64,000 nt of DNA from Spirosoma taeanense (GCF_013127955.1 NZ_CP053435.1:4278001-4342000), one strand, 5' to 3'; shown: positions 18,037 to 26,740, counted from the first letter of the stretch. Notes: generated from the letters alone by a model not told the origin. Program-made: numbers and translations.

Positions 18037-19353
18037 ATGTCAACACAAACGTCTGCTTACGTCCCCTATAAGGTTAAGGACATCGCACTGGCCGACTGGG
18101 GCCGCAAGGAAATCCGGCTTGCTGAAGCCGAAATGCCGGGTCTGATGGCCCTTCGCGCCGAATACGGGCCGTCGCAGCCGCTCAAAGGTGCCCGCATCGC
18201 CGGGTGTCTGCATATGACCATCCAGACGGCCGTTCTGATCGAAACGCTCGTTGCGCTGGGTGCCGAAGTTACCTGGTCGTCGTGTAATATTTTCTCGACG
18301 CAGGACCATGCCGCTGCCGCCATCGCTGCCGCTGGCATTCCCGTGTACGCCTGGAAAGGCATGACCGAAGAAGAATTCAACTGGTGCATTGAGCAGACGC
18401 TGTTTTTCGGCGAAGAGCGCCAGCCGCTCAACATGATCCTCGACGACGGGGGCGACCTGACCAACATGGTCTTCGACGTTTATCCTGAACTGATTCAGGG
18501 GATCAAAGGGCTGTCGGAAGAAACGACCACAGGCGTTCACCGGCTGTATGAGCGGATGAAGAACGGTACGCTGCATCTGCCGGCTATCAACGTCAATGAT
18601 TCGGTAACGAAATCGAAATTTGACAATAAATACGGCTGCCGCGAGTCGCTGGTGGACGCTATCCGCCGGGCGACGGACCTGATGCTGGCCGGTAAGGTGG
18701 CCGTTGTGGCCGGTTACGGCGATGTAGGCAAAGGCTCCGCCGAATCGCTGCGGGGCGCTGGCTGCCGGGTTCTGGTTACCGAAATTGACCCGATCTGCGC
18801 TCTGCAGGCGGCTATGGACGGCTACGAAGTGGTACCGATGGACGAGGCCGCTACCCGCGCGCAGATTTTCGTTACGGCAACGGGCAACGTCCGCATCATT
18901 AAAGACCGGCACTTCAAGGCTATGCGCGACAAAGCCGTGGTCTGCAACATCGGTCACTTCGACAATGAAATTGACATGGCCTGGCTGAACGAAAATTACG
19001 GCCACACCAAGAGCCAGATCAAACCGCAGGTCGATATGTATGAAGTTGATAGCAAAGAGATCATCGTACTGGCCGAAGGCCGTCTGGTGAACCTGGGCTG
19101 CGCCATGGGTCACCCCTCGTTCGTGATGTCGTGCTCGTTCTCGAACCAGACGCTGGCGCAGCTTGAGCTGTGGGCCAACTCGGAAAAATACGAAAACAAA
19201 GTGTACGTTCTGCCGAAAAAGCTGGACGAAAAAGTAGCGGCTCTGCACCTCGCTCACGTTGGCGCGAAACTCGAGCCGCTGGAGCAGGAACAGGCTGATT
19301 ACATCGGTGTAACGGTTGACGGACCGTTCAAGTCAGAAATGTACCGCTACTAA
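18037..19353 (+). CDS. ahcY: Adenosylhomocysteinase (S-adenosyl-L-homocysteine hydrolase)
   Basis: AhcY reversibly splits S-adenosylhomocysteine to adenosine and homocysteine, removing the inhibitory product of methyltransferases. The 438-residue protein is full length. Family hallmarks are [15 protein letters not shown] and [17 protein letters not shown] in the substrate domain, [20 protein letters not shown] with the catalytic Lys and Asp, the NAD-binding [17 protein letters not shown] (about residues 228-244), [15 protein letters not shown], and the conserved C-terminal Lys and Tyr (FKSEMYRY) that contact NAD of the neighbouring subunit. It acts in the cytoplasm as a tetramer. It is monocistronic, with its own promoter-like box and a strong terminator. 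Confidence 0.97.
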   Translation: MSTQTSAYVPYKVKDIALADWGRKEIRLAEAEMPGLMALRAEYGPSQPLKGARIAGCLHMTIQTAVLIETLVALGAEVTWSSCNIFSTQDHAAAAIAAAGIPVYAWKGMTEEEFNWCIEQTLFFGEERQPLNMILDDGGDLTNMVFDVYPELIQGIKGLSEETTTGVHRLYERMKNGTLHLPAINVNDSVTKSKFDNKYGCRESLVDAIRRATDLMLAGKVAVVAGYGDVGKGSAESLRGAGCRVLVTEIDPICALQAAMDGYEVVPMDEAATRAQIFVTATGNVRIIKDRHFKAMRDKAVVCNIGHFDNEIDMAWLNENYGHTKSQIKPQVDMYEVDSKEIIVLAEGRLVNLGCAMGHPSFVMSCSFSNQTLAQLELWANSEKYENKVYVLPKKLDEKVAALHLAHVGAKLEPLEQEQADYIGVTVDGPFKSEMYRY

Positions 19354-19377
19354 ACGAGTTCCTGTTTAGCGTACCCT

Positions 19378-19412
19378 GGCGCGGCTTCGGAAACGGAGCC
19401 GCGCCTTTTTTT
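19378..19412 (+). terminator. Rho-independent terminator of ahcY
   Basis: A perfect 9-bp stem, GGCGCGGCT (19378-19386) with AGCCGCGCC (19397-19405), closes a 10-nt loop and is followed by seven T residues, 25 bp after the ahcY stop codon. Confidence 0.93.
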
Positions 19413-19591
19413 GCTATATTTTGTTATACTTGAATCCAACAAACAACCGGGCTATGAATTGACTACCAGACTTTTTTAACCCAGACAATCCAGCGTAATT
19501 CGTAGATCGCTCTTCGGCTTCTGTTACGGCTCATATTGCCGCTGTATGCTTCCTGTTACTACCTTTATGCCCAGTTACCACCTTCCAGTCC

Positions 19592-20740
19592 ATGAACCGT
19601 CTGCTCCTGTTGCTGCTTCTGTCGCCCCTGCTCAGCTTTGCCCAGCAGGCAGCGATTGATACGCTGCACTGGAGTGCAACCCGACGGCTGCAACTCAGCG
19701 ACTTTCATAGCCCGTCGCAACCGGGTCTGGGGGGCTCCGAATTTTATTACCAGCTCGGTTATGATGTACGACCGACGACAATTGGTAGCCGACCATCCGT
19801 CGAAGCATACTGCCTGATGTTCAGAAATCTGTCGTGGGTGTCCGAAACGGCCCGCAACGAACGTACGCTGGCCTATAATCAGGTTTTGTTCGATCTGGTA
19901 GAGATTCACTCCCGGCTGATGAAAGCCAAACTGATCAATCTCCGCGCTGACCGGCACTTTAAGGAACAGGCCAAGCAGATCGAGTACCTGACTAATGCCG
20001 AACTGGGAGCCGAGGTCAATCGGTTTCGCGCTGAAACCGGCGGGGGCGACGACCTGAAAGCGTTGCAGCGCTGGCAGCAGCAGGTCGTGCAGCGGCTCTA
20101 CGACGTACCAGACCTGGTTACGGTCTACCGGTCGTCGAAAATCGGGTATGGGATCTTCTTCGGCGGAGGGGGTGCTCTGCCGGTTGGGCCACTGACCCAA
20201 ACCCTCGGTCCGTCGACCGGGATGGTATACGGACTCGATATTGCCTTCCGCCGAACGATGCTGCTGATCTATCCAGCCCTGTACAACGCAACCCTGCGTT
20301 CGGGTTTTTCCTATCAGAATTCGTCCTGGGAAACAGGCATGCGCGTCAGGCCAACCCTGCTCGAAATTGGGCTGGGCCGGATTGTGCATGATGCACCCCG
20401 CAGTCGGCTGATTCCTTACCTCGGTTACCGCCTGCTCGAGCTTACCCCGCAGGACCGGGGCGACGAGCGTTACAAAGGTTTTTCATTCATCAGCCATGCA
20501 CCAGCGGCCGGACTGATGCTCGACCTGAAAATTGGCGACAATACGCGCCGGTCCGACCGCTCGGAAGATAGCTTCTGGTTCGTACGCACCAAACTTTCCT
20601 ATAGTCCCTTGCTCACACCCAGGGCGGTGTCTGGGGGTATGATCAACCTGCAGATCGGCATAGGCGGCTTCGGGCGGCTTCGAAAAGTAAGCTACAAGCC
20701 CGAACGCACCCTCATCAGCCTACCGGGTAACCTGATTTAG
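19592..20740 (+). CDS. Hypothetical secreted protein, possible outer-membrane association
   Basis: A 382-residue protein with a Sec signal peptide (MNRLLLLLLLSPLLSFAQQ). I recognise no family. Residues about 20-170 look helical and polar, with TLHWSATRRLQLSDFHSPSQ suggesting a periplasmic domain of the type found before DUF922-like protease folds. Residues about 180-375 alternate hydrophobic and polar positions with many Gly and aromatic residues (FGGGGALPVGPL, IPYLGYRLLELTP, LQIGIGGFGRL), as in a small beta-barrel. No C-terminal Phe is present. It sits 49 bp before the M1 peptidase gene and may be cotranscribed with it. Confidence 0.7.
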   Translation: MNRLLLLLLLSPLLSFAQQAAIDTLHWSATRRLQLSDFHSPSQPGLGGSEFYYQLGYDVRPTTIGSRPSVEAYCLMFRNLSWVSETARNERTLAYNQVLFDLVEIHSRLMKAKLINLRADRHFKEQAKQIEYLTNAELGAEVNRFRAETGGGDDLKALQRWQQQVVQRLYDVPDLVTVYRSSKIGYGIFFGGGGALPVGPLTQTLGPSTGMVYGLDIAFRRTMLLIYPALYNATLRSGFSYQNSSWETGMRVRPTLLEIGLGRIVHDAPRSRLIPYLGYRLLELTPQDRGDERYKGFSFISHAPAAGLMLDLKIGDNTRRSDRSEDSFWFVRTKLSYSPLLTPRAVSGGMINLQIGIGGFGRLRKVSYKPERTLISLPGNLI

Positions 20741-20789
20741 GCCGTGAATTTTTGCGATCTTTACGGCGTTCTTCTTTCAAAAGCCGTTC

Positions 20790-22475
20790 ATGAACGTATT
20801 TGGTAAAGCCGCCTGTGGCTTTTTCATCGTTGTTCTGTTGGCCCTGCACGGACTGGCCCAGCCGACATCGCTTTCTTCGCGTCACTTCACCCATGCCGAC
20901 TCCCTCCGCGGTAGCCTGCGTCCCGAACGGACAGGCTATGATGTGCTATTCTACGACCTTAGTCTGAGCGTTGATCCTACTACCAAATCCATTACGGGCA
21001 GTAATCTGATTCGCTACAAAGTCGTGCAGCCCATGCGCCGGATGCAGGTTGATCTGTTCGCCAATATGCGCGTTCTGTCGATCACGCAGCCGGATCGCCA
21101 CGGCGTTTCAAAACCGCTCGCATACAGGCGCGATGGTAACGCCATTTTTATTACGATGAGCGACGCTCTGCCGGTTGGGCAGGTAGGCGAACTGACGATT
21201 ACGTATGCGGGCAGTCCGCAGATCGCCCGAAACGCACCCTGGGATGGCGGGTTTGTCTGGCGTAAAGACACCACAACAGCCCGGAACGCTGACTGGGTAA
21301 CGGTGGCCTGCGAAGGAACAGGCGCCAGTCTGTGGTGGCCCTGCAAAGACCACCTGGCCGACGAACCGGATTCGATGCGCATCCGCTGCCGTGTTCCGAA
21401 GGGACTCACCTGCGTGTCAAACGGAAAGTTTGTGAGCCAGAAACCGACCCGGAGCGGTCAGCAAACCGAGTGGACATGGTTCGTGCATTACCCCATCAAC
21501 AACTATAACGTTACGCTCAATATCACCGACTACGCCCATATATCGGATACCTATACGGCGGCCGATGGGCAGAAACTGGCGCTGGATTATTTCGTGCTGC
21601 CCGGCAACGTAGGGAAAGCCCGCCAGCATTTTGAGCAGGTCAAACCTATGCTGGCTTGCTACGAAATGCATTTTGGCAAATACCCCTTCGGGCAGGACGG
21701 GTACAAGCTGGTCGAAGCCCCCTACTGGGGCATGGAACACCAGAGCGCCGTGGCCTATGGCAACAAATACCGGAACAACGCTTTCGGCTTCGACTTCATT
21801 ATCATCCACGAAAGCGGGCATGAGTATTTTGGCAATAGCCTGAGCTGCGCCGACCACGCCGAGATGTGGATTCATGAGTCGTTTACGACTTATGCCGAGG
21901 CACTCTACATGGAGTGCCAGCACGGATTGCCCCGCACCATCGACTACCTGAACCAGCAACGTAAGCTCATCAAAAACGAGTACCCGATGCTGGGGCCGCT
22001 GGGCGTAAATGCCGATCAGATGGACACCGACATTTACTACAAAGGCACCTGGATGCTACATACGCTACGTAACGCCGTTGGCGACGATGCCAACTGGTTC
22101 GCAGCCATTCGGGCGTTAGCGATCGAAAAACGCTTATCGATTGTTTATACCGATGAAGTGATTGATTTTCTGTGCCAGCGAACCGGCAAGGATCTGCGGC
22201 CTTTGTTCAATCAGTATCTGCGCTACCCGAGTCTGCCAACGCTGGAATGTAAGGTTTCGGCCAAAGACCACGCCGACCAGACGCTGACTTATCGGTGGGT
22301 AGCCGATGTTAATGGCTTTAACCTGCCGGTACAGGTGCGAACCGGAACAGGCGCGTGGCGGACAATTCAGCCAACCCGTGAGTGGCAAAGTATGAAGCTG
22401 AACGCAACCGGCGACGGCTTAACGGTTAACCCGGATACGGGTCTGTTCCATGTTCGGACGGTGGCGGTCGAATAG
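20790..22475 (+). CDS. Secreted M1-family metallopeptidase (aminopeptidase N-like)
   Basis: A 561-residue protein with a Sec signal peptide (ending ALHGLAQ). The M1 N-terminal beta-domain (about 40-250) is followed by the thermolysin-like catalytic domain. The exopeptidase motif appears as WGMEHQSAVAYG in place of GAMEN. The zinc site is HESGH (about residues 340-344) followed after exactly 18 residues by the third ligand Glu in WIHESF, the family HEXXHX18E pattern. The large C-terminal helical domain of classic aminopeptidase N is absent, so it is a short M1 member. It probably trims peptides in the periplasm or medium. Confidence 0.9.
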   Translation: MNVFGKAACGFFIVVLLALHGLAQPTSLSSRHFTHADSLRGSLRPERTGYDVLFYDLSLSVDPTTKSITGSNLIRYKVVQPMRRMQVDLFANMRVLSITQPDRHGVSKPLAYRRDGNAIFITMSDALPVGQVGELTITYAGSPQIARNAPWDGGFVWRKDTTTARNADWVTVACEGTGASLWWPCKDHLADEPDSMRIRCRVPKGLTCVSNGKFVSQKPTRSGQQTEWTWFVHYPINNYNVTLNITDYAHISDTYTAADGQKLALDYFVLPGNVGKARQHFEQVKPMLACYEMHFGKYPFGQDGYKLVEAPYWGMEHQSAVAYGNKYRNNAFGFDFIIIHESGHEYFGNSLSCADHAEMWIHESFTTYAEALYMECQHGLPRTIDYLNQQRKLIKNEYPMLGPLGVNADQMDTDIYYKGTWMLHTLRNAVGDDANWFAAIRALAIEKRLSIVYTDEVIDFLCQRTGKDLRPLFNQYLRYPSLPTLECKVSAKDHADQTLTYRWVADVNGFNLPVQVRTGTGAWRTIQPTREWQSMKLNATGDGLTVNPDTGLFHVRTVAVE

Positions 22476-22531
22476 GCCAACCTACGTAACGTTAGTTTTA
22501 GTACGACGAATTCATCGACAATTAACCAGAC

Positions 22532-22549
22532 CTTCCGAACTTGCGGAAG
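22532..22549 (+). promoter_or_regulatory. Hairpin directly upstream of the 5'-nucleotidase gene start
   Basis: CTTCCG (22532-22537) and CGGAAG (22544-22549) form a 6-bp stem with a 6-nt loop ending 3 nt before the ATG at 22553. It would cover the ribosome-binding region and contains the alternative TTG start at 22541, which supports the ATG. A translational effect is inference. Confidence 0.35.
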
Positions 22550-22552
22550 CTT

Positions 22553-23296
22553 ATGAGAAAAACTCTTTTATACCTGGTTCTCGCTGGTTTGTCGGCCTGC
22601 CAGTCCAGTTATCACCTCACCAGCCGAACCGCCAACCGCATTGTTGTCGACTCGGTGGCGGCTCCGGCCGATAGCAGCGTTACTCGCTTTCTGCAGCCCT
22701 ACAAACAGGGCCTGGACAAAAGCATGAACGAAGTGCTGGTCCGACTGTCGCAGCCGCTGGAGAAGCGCTCGCCCGAGTCGGCTCTGGACGACATGCTGGC
22801 CGATGCCCTCCTGAAGCAGGCCAGCCAGCGCTATGGCAAAGCTATCGACGTGTCGCATCTCAACTACGGCGGTATTCGCAACGGTCTGCCGGCGGGCAAT
22901 ATTACGGTTGGCAACGTGTTTGAAGTAATGCCGTTTGACAATCAGCTGGTTGTGCTGACCCTGACGGGTAAGCAGTTGCAGCAGTTTCTGGACCACTTTG
23001 CCACCAACGACGAAGCACTCGTGGTAGGTGGTATCCGGGCCGTTATCAACAACAAAGCTGTGCGGTCCGTAACCTTTACGAACGGCCGTACGCTCCAGCC
23101 CGACCAGACCTACACCGTTGCCATGAGCGATTATATTGCCAATGGTGGCAGCGGAGCGGGGTTTCTGAAAGCTATCACGCAACGCGACAACGTGAATTAT
23201 CTCATCCGCGACGCCCTGATTGAGTACTTGCGCCAGCAGGGTAAATCAGGCCAGCCTTTCAATCCACAAGCTGATGGACGCATTACGCTCGAATAG
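22553..23296 (+). CDS. 5'-nucleotidase C-terminal domain lipoprotein (substrate-binding half of a split UshA-like enzyme)
   Basis: A 247-residue protein. From the ATG at 22553 it starts with a lipoprotein signal whose lipobox is LSAC. The remainder matches the 5_nucleotid_C domain: HLNYGGIRNGLPAGNITVGN, FEVMPFDNQLVVLTLTGKQL and ready-to-bind aromatic/Asn positions (YTVAMSDYIANGGSG). In UshA/CD73-type enzymes this domain binds the nucleotide base and is fused behind the metallophosphatase domain. Here the catalytic half is a separate gene starting 23 bp before this stop codon. The two products probably act together on extracellular nucleotides in the periplasm. Confidence 0.88.
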   Translation: MRKTLLYLVLAGLSACQSSYHLTSRTANRIVVDSVAAPADSSVTRFLQPYKQGLDKSMNEVLVRLSQPLEKRSPESALDDMLADALLKQASQRYGKAIDVSHLNYGGIRNGLPAGNITVGNVFEVMPFDNQLVVLTLTGKQLQQFLDHFATNDEALVVGGIRAVINNKAVRSVTFTNGRTLQPDQTYTVAMSDYIANGGSGAGFLKAITQRDNVNYLIRDALIEYLRQQGKSGQPFNPQADGRITLE

Positions 23297-24197
23297 ACGC
23301 CAGTTTCTTAAATTCATGGGTACAGCGGCCGTGGTTGGCTCCGTCATGCCCGACGTTCTTGCCAGCACCGGCCAGCGCCAGCCGACTTCACTGGCGATTC
23401 TGCATACCAACGATGTACACAGCCGGCTGGACCCGTTCCCCCTGGATGGCGGACGTAACGCGGGTCGGGGTGGCGTAGCGCGACGGGCAACGCTCATTAA
23501 CCGCATCCGAAACGAGCAGAAAAACGTACTGCTGTTCGATGCGGGCGATATTTTTCAGGGAACGCCTTACTTCAACCTCTACAAAGGCGAACCCGAAATC
23601 CTGGCGATGAACCAGCTCGGTTACGATGCCGGAACCATCGGCAACCACGACTTCGACGGCGGCATGGAGAACATGCGAGACCAGTTCGGCAAGGCCAGAT
23701 TCCCGTTCCTCATCGCAAACTACGACTTTAAAAATACGGTCATGGATGGCCGAACCGAAGCCTATAAAGTCTTTACTAAAGACGGGATTCGGGTGGGCGT
23801 ATTCGGCCTCGGGATCAAACCCGATGGACTCATCCCCGACAATCTGTACAAGGAAACCAAATACCTCGATCCGGTAGAGATCGGCAACGACACGGCAGCC
23901 CGGCTACGTAACGATCAGAAATGTGATTACGTCATCTGCCTGTCGCACCTCGGTTTTAAGTACACGGAGCCCGCCGTTTCAGACAACGTTCTGGCCGCAC
24001 AGAGCCGGAATATCGACCTGATCATCGGCGGTCATACGCATACGTTTCTGGATGCGCCGGTAGCGGTCAACAACCGCGACGGACAGCCGGTCTGGATTAA
24101 TCAGGTTGGTTTTGGCGGAATTAACCTCGGTCGGCTTGACCTTACGTTCGAGCGAGGGAAAGCCACCGTAGCCGGTCAGGCGGTGGAAGTTAAGTAG
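23274..24197 (+). CDS. 5'-nucleotidase/UshA-type metallophosphatase (catalytic half), twin-arginine exported
   Basis: A 307-residue metallophosphoesterase. I start it at the ATG at 23274, which gives a twin-arginine-type leader (NRRQFLKFMGTAAVVGSVMP); the frame extends 18 codons further upstream without a signal. The dinuclear metal-site motifs are complete: ILHTNDVHSR (Asp, His), LLFDAGDIFQGTP (Asp), TIGNHDFDGGMEN (Asn-His catalytic dyad), LSHLGFK and IIGGHTHTF (His ligands). It hydrolyses phosphate monoesters such as nucleoside 5'-monophosphates outside the cytoplasm. It lacks the C-terminal substrate-binding domain, supplied by the overlapping upstream gene. The use of Tat here against Sec/lipoprotein export of the partner is notable. 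Confidence 0.9.
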   Translation: MDALRSNRRQFLKFMGTAAVVGSVMPDVLASTGQRQPTSLAILHTNDVHSRLDPFPLDGGRNAGRGGVARRATLINRIRNEQKNVLLFDAGDIFQGTPYFNLYKGEPEILAMNQLGYDAGTIGNHDFDGGMENMRDQFGKARFPFLIANYDFKNTVMDGRTEAYKVFTKDGIRVGVFGLGIKPDGLIPDNLYKETKYLDPVEIGNDTAARLRNDQKCDYVICLSHLGFKYTEPAVSDNVLAAQSRNIDLIIGGHTHTFLDAPVAVNNRDGQPVWINQVGFGGINLGRLDLTFERGKATVAGQAVEVK

Positions 24198-24265
24198 TCC
24201 CGTTCAGGGTAGTTCCAGTTCTACTGGCCTAAATAGTTGATTTACCAGCGTTTGTTGGCTTGTTC

Positions 24266-24298
24266 GGATTGGAATCAGAACGGCTCTGCTTCCAATCC
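24266..24298 (+). promoter_or_regulatory. Long hairpin upstream of purQ
   Basis: Outer arms GGATTGGAA (24266-24274) and TTCCAATCC (24290-24298), then a single mismatch, then inner arms CAGA/TCTG around a 5-nt loop: 13 paired positions. It ends 26 bp before the purQ start. A U-rich stretch follows only after several other bases, so it may be a weak terminator for the 5'-nucleotidase pair or a leader element of purQ. Confidence 0.5.
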
Positions 24299-24324
24299 AT
24301 CTACAATTTTCTTACTTTTACAGA

Positions 24325-25011
24325 ATGAAATTTGGCGTTGTAGTATTCCCCGGCTCTAACTGCGATCAGGACGCAGTGGACGCGCTGGAACTGATGGACC
24401 AGAAGGTCGTCAAACTCTGGCATAAAGATCACGACTTGCAGGGCTGCGATTTTATCATCCTGCCCGGCGGCTTCTCCTACGGTGACTATCTGCGTACGGG
24501 AGCCGTAGCGCGGTTTTCGCCCATCATGAACGAAGTCATTGCCCATGCCAACCGGGGTGGTTATCTGATTGGGTTCTGCAATGGCTTCCAGATTCTGGCC
24601 GAGGCTAATCTGGTGCCCGGCGTTCTGCTGCGCAACACGAACCAGCAATATATCTGTAAAAATATCTATCTGGCTCCCCAGTCGCCCGACGCTCTGCTGA
24701 CGGCAGATCTGGATCGTCCGGCCTATAAAATTCCAATGGCGCATGGCGAAGGGCGTTACTTTGCCGATGCCGATACGCTCAAGCAACTGAACGATAACGG
24801 ACAGGTGCTGTTCCGCTACTGCGACGAGAACGGCGCTATCACCGAAGCCGCCAATCCGAACGGCAGTCTGGACAATATTGCGGGCGTCTGTAATGCGCAG
24901 AAGAACGTGTTCGGTATGATGCCCCACCCCGAGCGGGCGGCCGATCCGGCGCTGGGCAACACCGACGGCCGGCTTATTCTGGAGCAGATGCTGAAAGTAG
25001 CGCTGGTCTAA
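24325..25011 (+). CDS. purQ: Phosphoribosylformylglycinamidine synthase, glutaminase subunit
   Basis: PurQ supplies ammonia from glutamine for the fourth step of de novo purine synthesis, working with PurL and PurS. The 228-residue protein is a class I glutamine amidotransferase: FPGSNCDQDAVDAL at the N-terminus, oxyanion region LPGGFSYGDYLRTGA, nucleophile Cys in LIGFCNGFQIL (about residue 86), and catalytic His and Glu in MPHPERA near the C-terminus. At this length it is the small, separate PurQ rather than the large fused PurL. It is monocistronic and ends at a very strong bidirectional terminator. Confidence 0.96.
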   Translation: MKFGVVVFPGSNCDQDAVDALELMDQKVVKLWHKDHDLQGCDFIILPGGFSYGDYLRTGAVARFSPIMNEVIAHANRGGYLIGFCNGFQILAEANLVPGVLLRNTNQQYICKNIYLAPQSPDALLTADLDRPAYKIPMAHGEGRYFADADTLKQLNDNGQVLFRYCDENGAITEAANPNGSLDNIAGVCNAQKNVFGMMPHPERAADPALGNTDGRLILEQMLKVALV

Positions 25012-25030
25012 GAAAATAGCTGAATAGCTC

Positions 25031-25076
25031 AAAATGCGTAGGGCCGAAAACTCCAGTTTTCGGCCCTACGCATTTT
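25031..25076. terminator. Strong bidirectional terminator between purQ and the Old Yellow Enzyme gene
   Basis: Perfect 22-bp arms (25031-25052 and 25055-25076) with a 2-nt apex run from AAAATGCGTAGGG to CCCTACGCATTTT. The A-run on one side and T-run on the other give a U-tract in either direction. It lies between the converging stops of purQ (25011) and the oxidoreductase gene (25097). Confidence 0.95.
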
Positions 25077-25096
25077 GCATGTATGTCTGGAATTAA

Positions 25097-26188
25097 TCAG
25101 CTGTTGACTTCTTCAAGAACCGGGTAATCGGTGTAGCCTTTTTCGCCGGGTGTATAGAAGGTCGTGAAGTCGGGCTGGTTTAGCTCGGCACCGCTTTTCA
25201 ACCGTTCAACCAGGTCCGGGTTGGCGATGAACGGCCGTCCGAACGCGATCAGATCAGCCTGGCCGCTTTGCAGCGCTTCTTCAGCACGAGCCGCGTCGTA
25301 GCCTCCGCTCAGAATCAGCGAACCGCTGTAATTGGCCCGAATGGCTTCGACAATTGCCGGGTCAACGGCGGGTGCGCCCATCGAAGCATGATCTACCAGG
25401 TGAACATACACGACGTAGTCCGACAGTTTTTCGGCGACGTAATGATAGATCGCGTCGTCTTCAGGAGAATACGGCATATCGTTGAAGACACCATAGGGCG
25501 ACAACCGGATACCGGTCTTCTCTTTGCCAATGGCCTGAGATACCTGCTCAGCAATTTCGAGAGCAAACCGGGCGTTGTTTTCCGCCGAGCCGCCATATTC
25601 ATCCAGGCGCTGATTGCTGCTCGGCCGCAGAAACTGCTCGATCAGGTAGCCGTTGGCGCCGTGTAATTCAACCCCATCGAAACCGGCTTCAATAGCGTTT
25701 TTTGCCGCCTGCACAAACTCCTGAATGGTTTGTTTGACTTCTTCCGTCGTTAGAGCGCGGGGAGTCGGGTGGTCCTGCATGCCATGCGTGTCGGTATAAA
25801 CCTGACCAGCAGCGGCTATCGCCGATGGCGCAATAACTTCGGCCCCTTCGTGCATATTAACCGGATGGCTGATACGACCGGTGTGCATCAGCTGGGCGAA
25901 AATGCGACCACCGTTCGCATGAACCGCGTCGGTCACATTCTTCCAGCCGGCGATCTGCGCAGCCGTGTATAGCCCCGGCACCCGTGCGTAGCCGTTGCCA
26001 TTGGCCGAAGGCGCAATACCTTCTGTAATGATCAGACCTGCTCCTGCCCGCTGGGCATAGTAGGTCGTCATAATGTCTGTTACGTCGTGGCTAGTCGTAG
26101 CCCGGTTACGGGTCATCGGTGCCATTACAATGTGGTTCTGAAGAGTCAGCAGGCCTAACTGCGCTTCCGAAAAAAGTTTTTGTGCCAT
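25097..26188 (-). CDS. Old Yellow Enzyme family alkene reductase (NemA-like)
   Basis: A 363-residue FMN-dependent flavoprotein that reduces activated C=C bonds (enals, enones, N-ethylmaleimide) or nitro compounds with NAD(P)H. It begins MAQKLFSEAQLGLLTLQNHI; the frame is open 16 codons further but the family N-terminus fixes this start. Typical motifs are VMAPMTRNRA, YYAQRAGAGLIITEG, QLMHTGRISHP, FDGVELHGANGYLIEQFLRP (substrate His/Asn pair), GIRLSPYG and ADLIAFGRPFIANPDL. It lies downstream of an ArsR-type regulator gene on the same strand, with a perfect palindrome in between. That makes control by this regulator, perhaps in response to an electrophile, the simplest reading. Confidence 0.94.
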   Translation of the reverse strand: MAQKLFSEAQLGLLTLQNHIVMAPMTRNRATTSHDVTDIMTTYYAQRAGAGLIITEGIAPSANGNGYARVPGLYTAAQIAGWKNVTDAVHANGGRIFAQLMHTGRISHPVNMHEGAEVIAPSAIAAAGQVYTDTHGMQDHPTPRALTTEEVKQTIQEFVQAAKNAIEAGFDGVELHGANGYLIEQFLRPSSNQRLDEYGGSAENNARFALEIAEQVSQAIGKEKTGIRLSPYGVFNDMPYSPEDDAIYHYVAEKLSDYVVYVHLVDHASMGAPAVDPAIVEAIRANYSGSLILSGGYDAARAEEALQSGQADLIAFGRPFIANPDLVERLKSGAELNQPDFTTFYTPGEKGYTDYPVLEEVNS

Positions 26189-26243
26189 AAGCAAGTCCGT
26201 CGTGAAACGGGTTTGGATTTGATCTCGCAAGCACAACCTAATA

Positions 26244-26267
26244 ATACATTTAAAAGTTTAAATGTAT
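26244..26267. promoter_or_regulatory. Perfect 24-bp palindrome, probable ArsR-type operator
   Basis: Arms ATACATTTAAA (26244-26254) and TTTAAATGTAT (26257-26267) are perfect complements around AG. The site sits 56 bp upstream of the oxidoreductase start and 12 bp after the ArsR-type gene's stop. Length and symmetry suit a winged-helix dimer. I saw no second copy upstream of the regulator's own gene. Confidence 0.6.
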
Positions 26268-26279
26268 TTGGATAAATTT

Positions 26280-26549
26280 TTAAGCCAGCTTTTCGAGGAA
26301 GCCCGATAATTGCTGTAACGACGTTTTGTTCAGGGTCAGGTGCAGATTCCGGCCTTCTTTCTGCGCATTAACCAGGCCGCTTTCGGTCAACTGTTTAACG
26401 TGGTGCGATACGCAGGGCTGCGATAAACCGGTTAACTCCTGAATATCGGTGCAGGTCAGGGTTCCTTTCCGGGACAGCTCCATCAGAATCGACAGACGAT
26501 ACTTATCGGCGATGGCGCCCGTGGCTTTTTCAACGAAACGATTTTCCAT
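26280..26549 (-). CDS. ArsR-family winged-helix transcriptional regulator
   Basis: An 89-residue single-domain regulator. The helix-turn-helix is LTCTDIQELTGLSQPCVSHHVKQLTESGLV (about residues 31-60), followed by the wing VNAQKEGRNLHLTLN. Two Cys residues flank the recognition helix (TCTD and QPCVSHH), which could sense electrophiles or metals. The classic ELCVCDL metal motif of ArsR/SmtB is absent. It is followed by the Old Yellow Enzyme gene on the same strand and has its own well-formed promoter upstream. Confidence 0.88.
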   Translation of the reverse strand: MENRFVEKATGAIADKYRLSILMELSRKGTLTCTDIQELTGLSQPCVSHHVKQLTESGLVNAQKEGRNLHLTLNKTSLQQLSGFLEKLA

Positions 26550-26641
26550 TCAATTCTCCAGATAAACGCTTCAAATAACTTAAGCAGCTGCTGCAAACGC
26601 ATGACACAGTTTACGTCAGCAACGTGCTAAAAGATATTATC

Positions 26642-26672
26642 CAAAACTATACTGATATTTTTACATAACAAA
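26642..26672 (-). promoter_or_regulatory. Bacteroidota-type promoter of the ArsR-family gene
   Basis: On the minus strand a -33 TTTG (26669-26672) and a -7 TAGTTTTG (26642-26649) are separated by exactly 19 nt, matching the consensus TTTG-N19-TAnnTTTG. Transcription would start near 26635, about 85 nt before the gene's ATG. Confidence 0.65.
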
Positions 26673-26740
26673 TCAAACTTACTTCGGTATCTACTCATAT
26701 GTTTTCAGCAAAGTTGCGACTTCCTGCTGCCAACCTGTAG

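Noticed and set aside
18040..19257. 405-codon minus-strand frame
   Set aside because: It lies wholly antisense to ahcY, whose protein is unmistakable. The antisense translation is His/Phe/Val rich with no motif. It is a by-product of GC-rich codon use.
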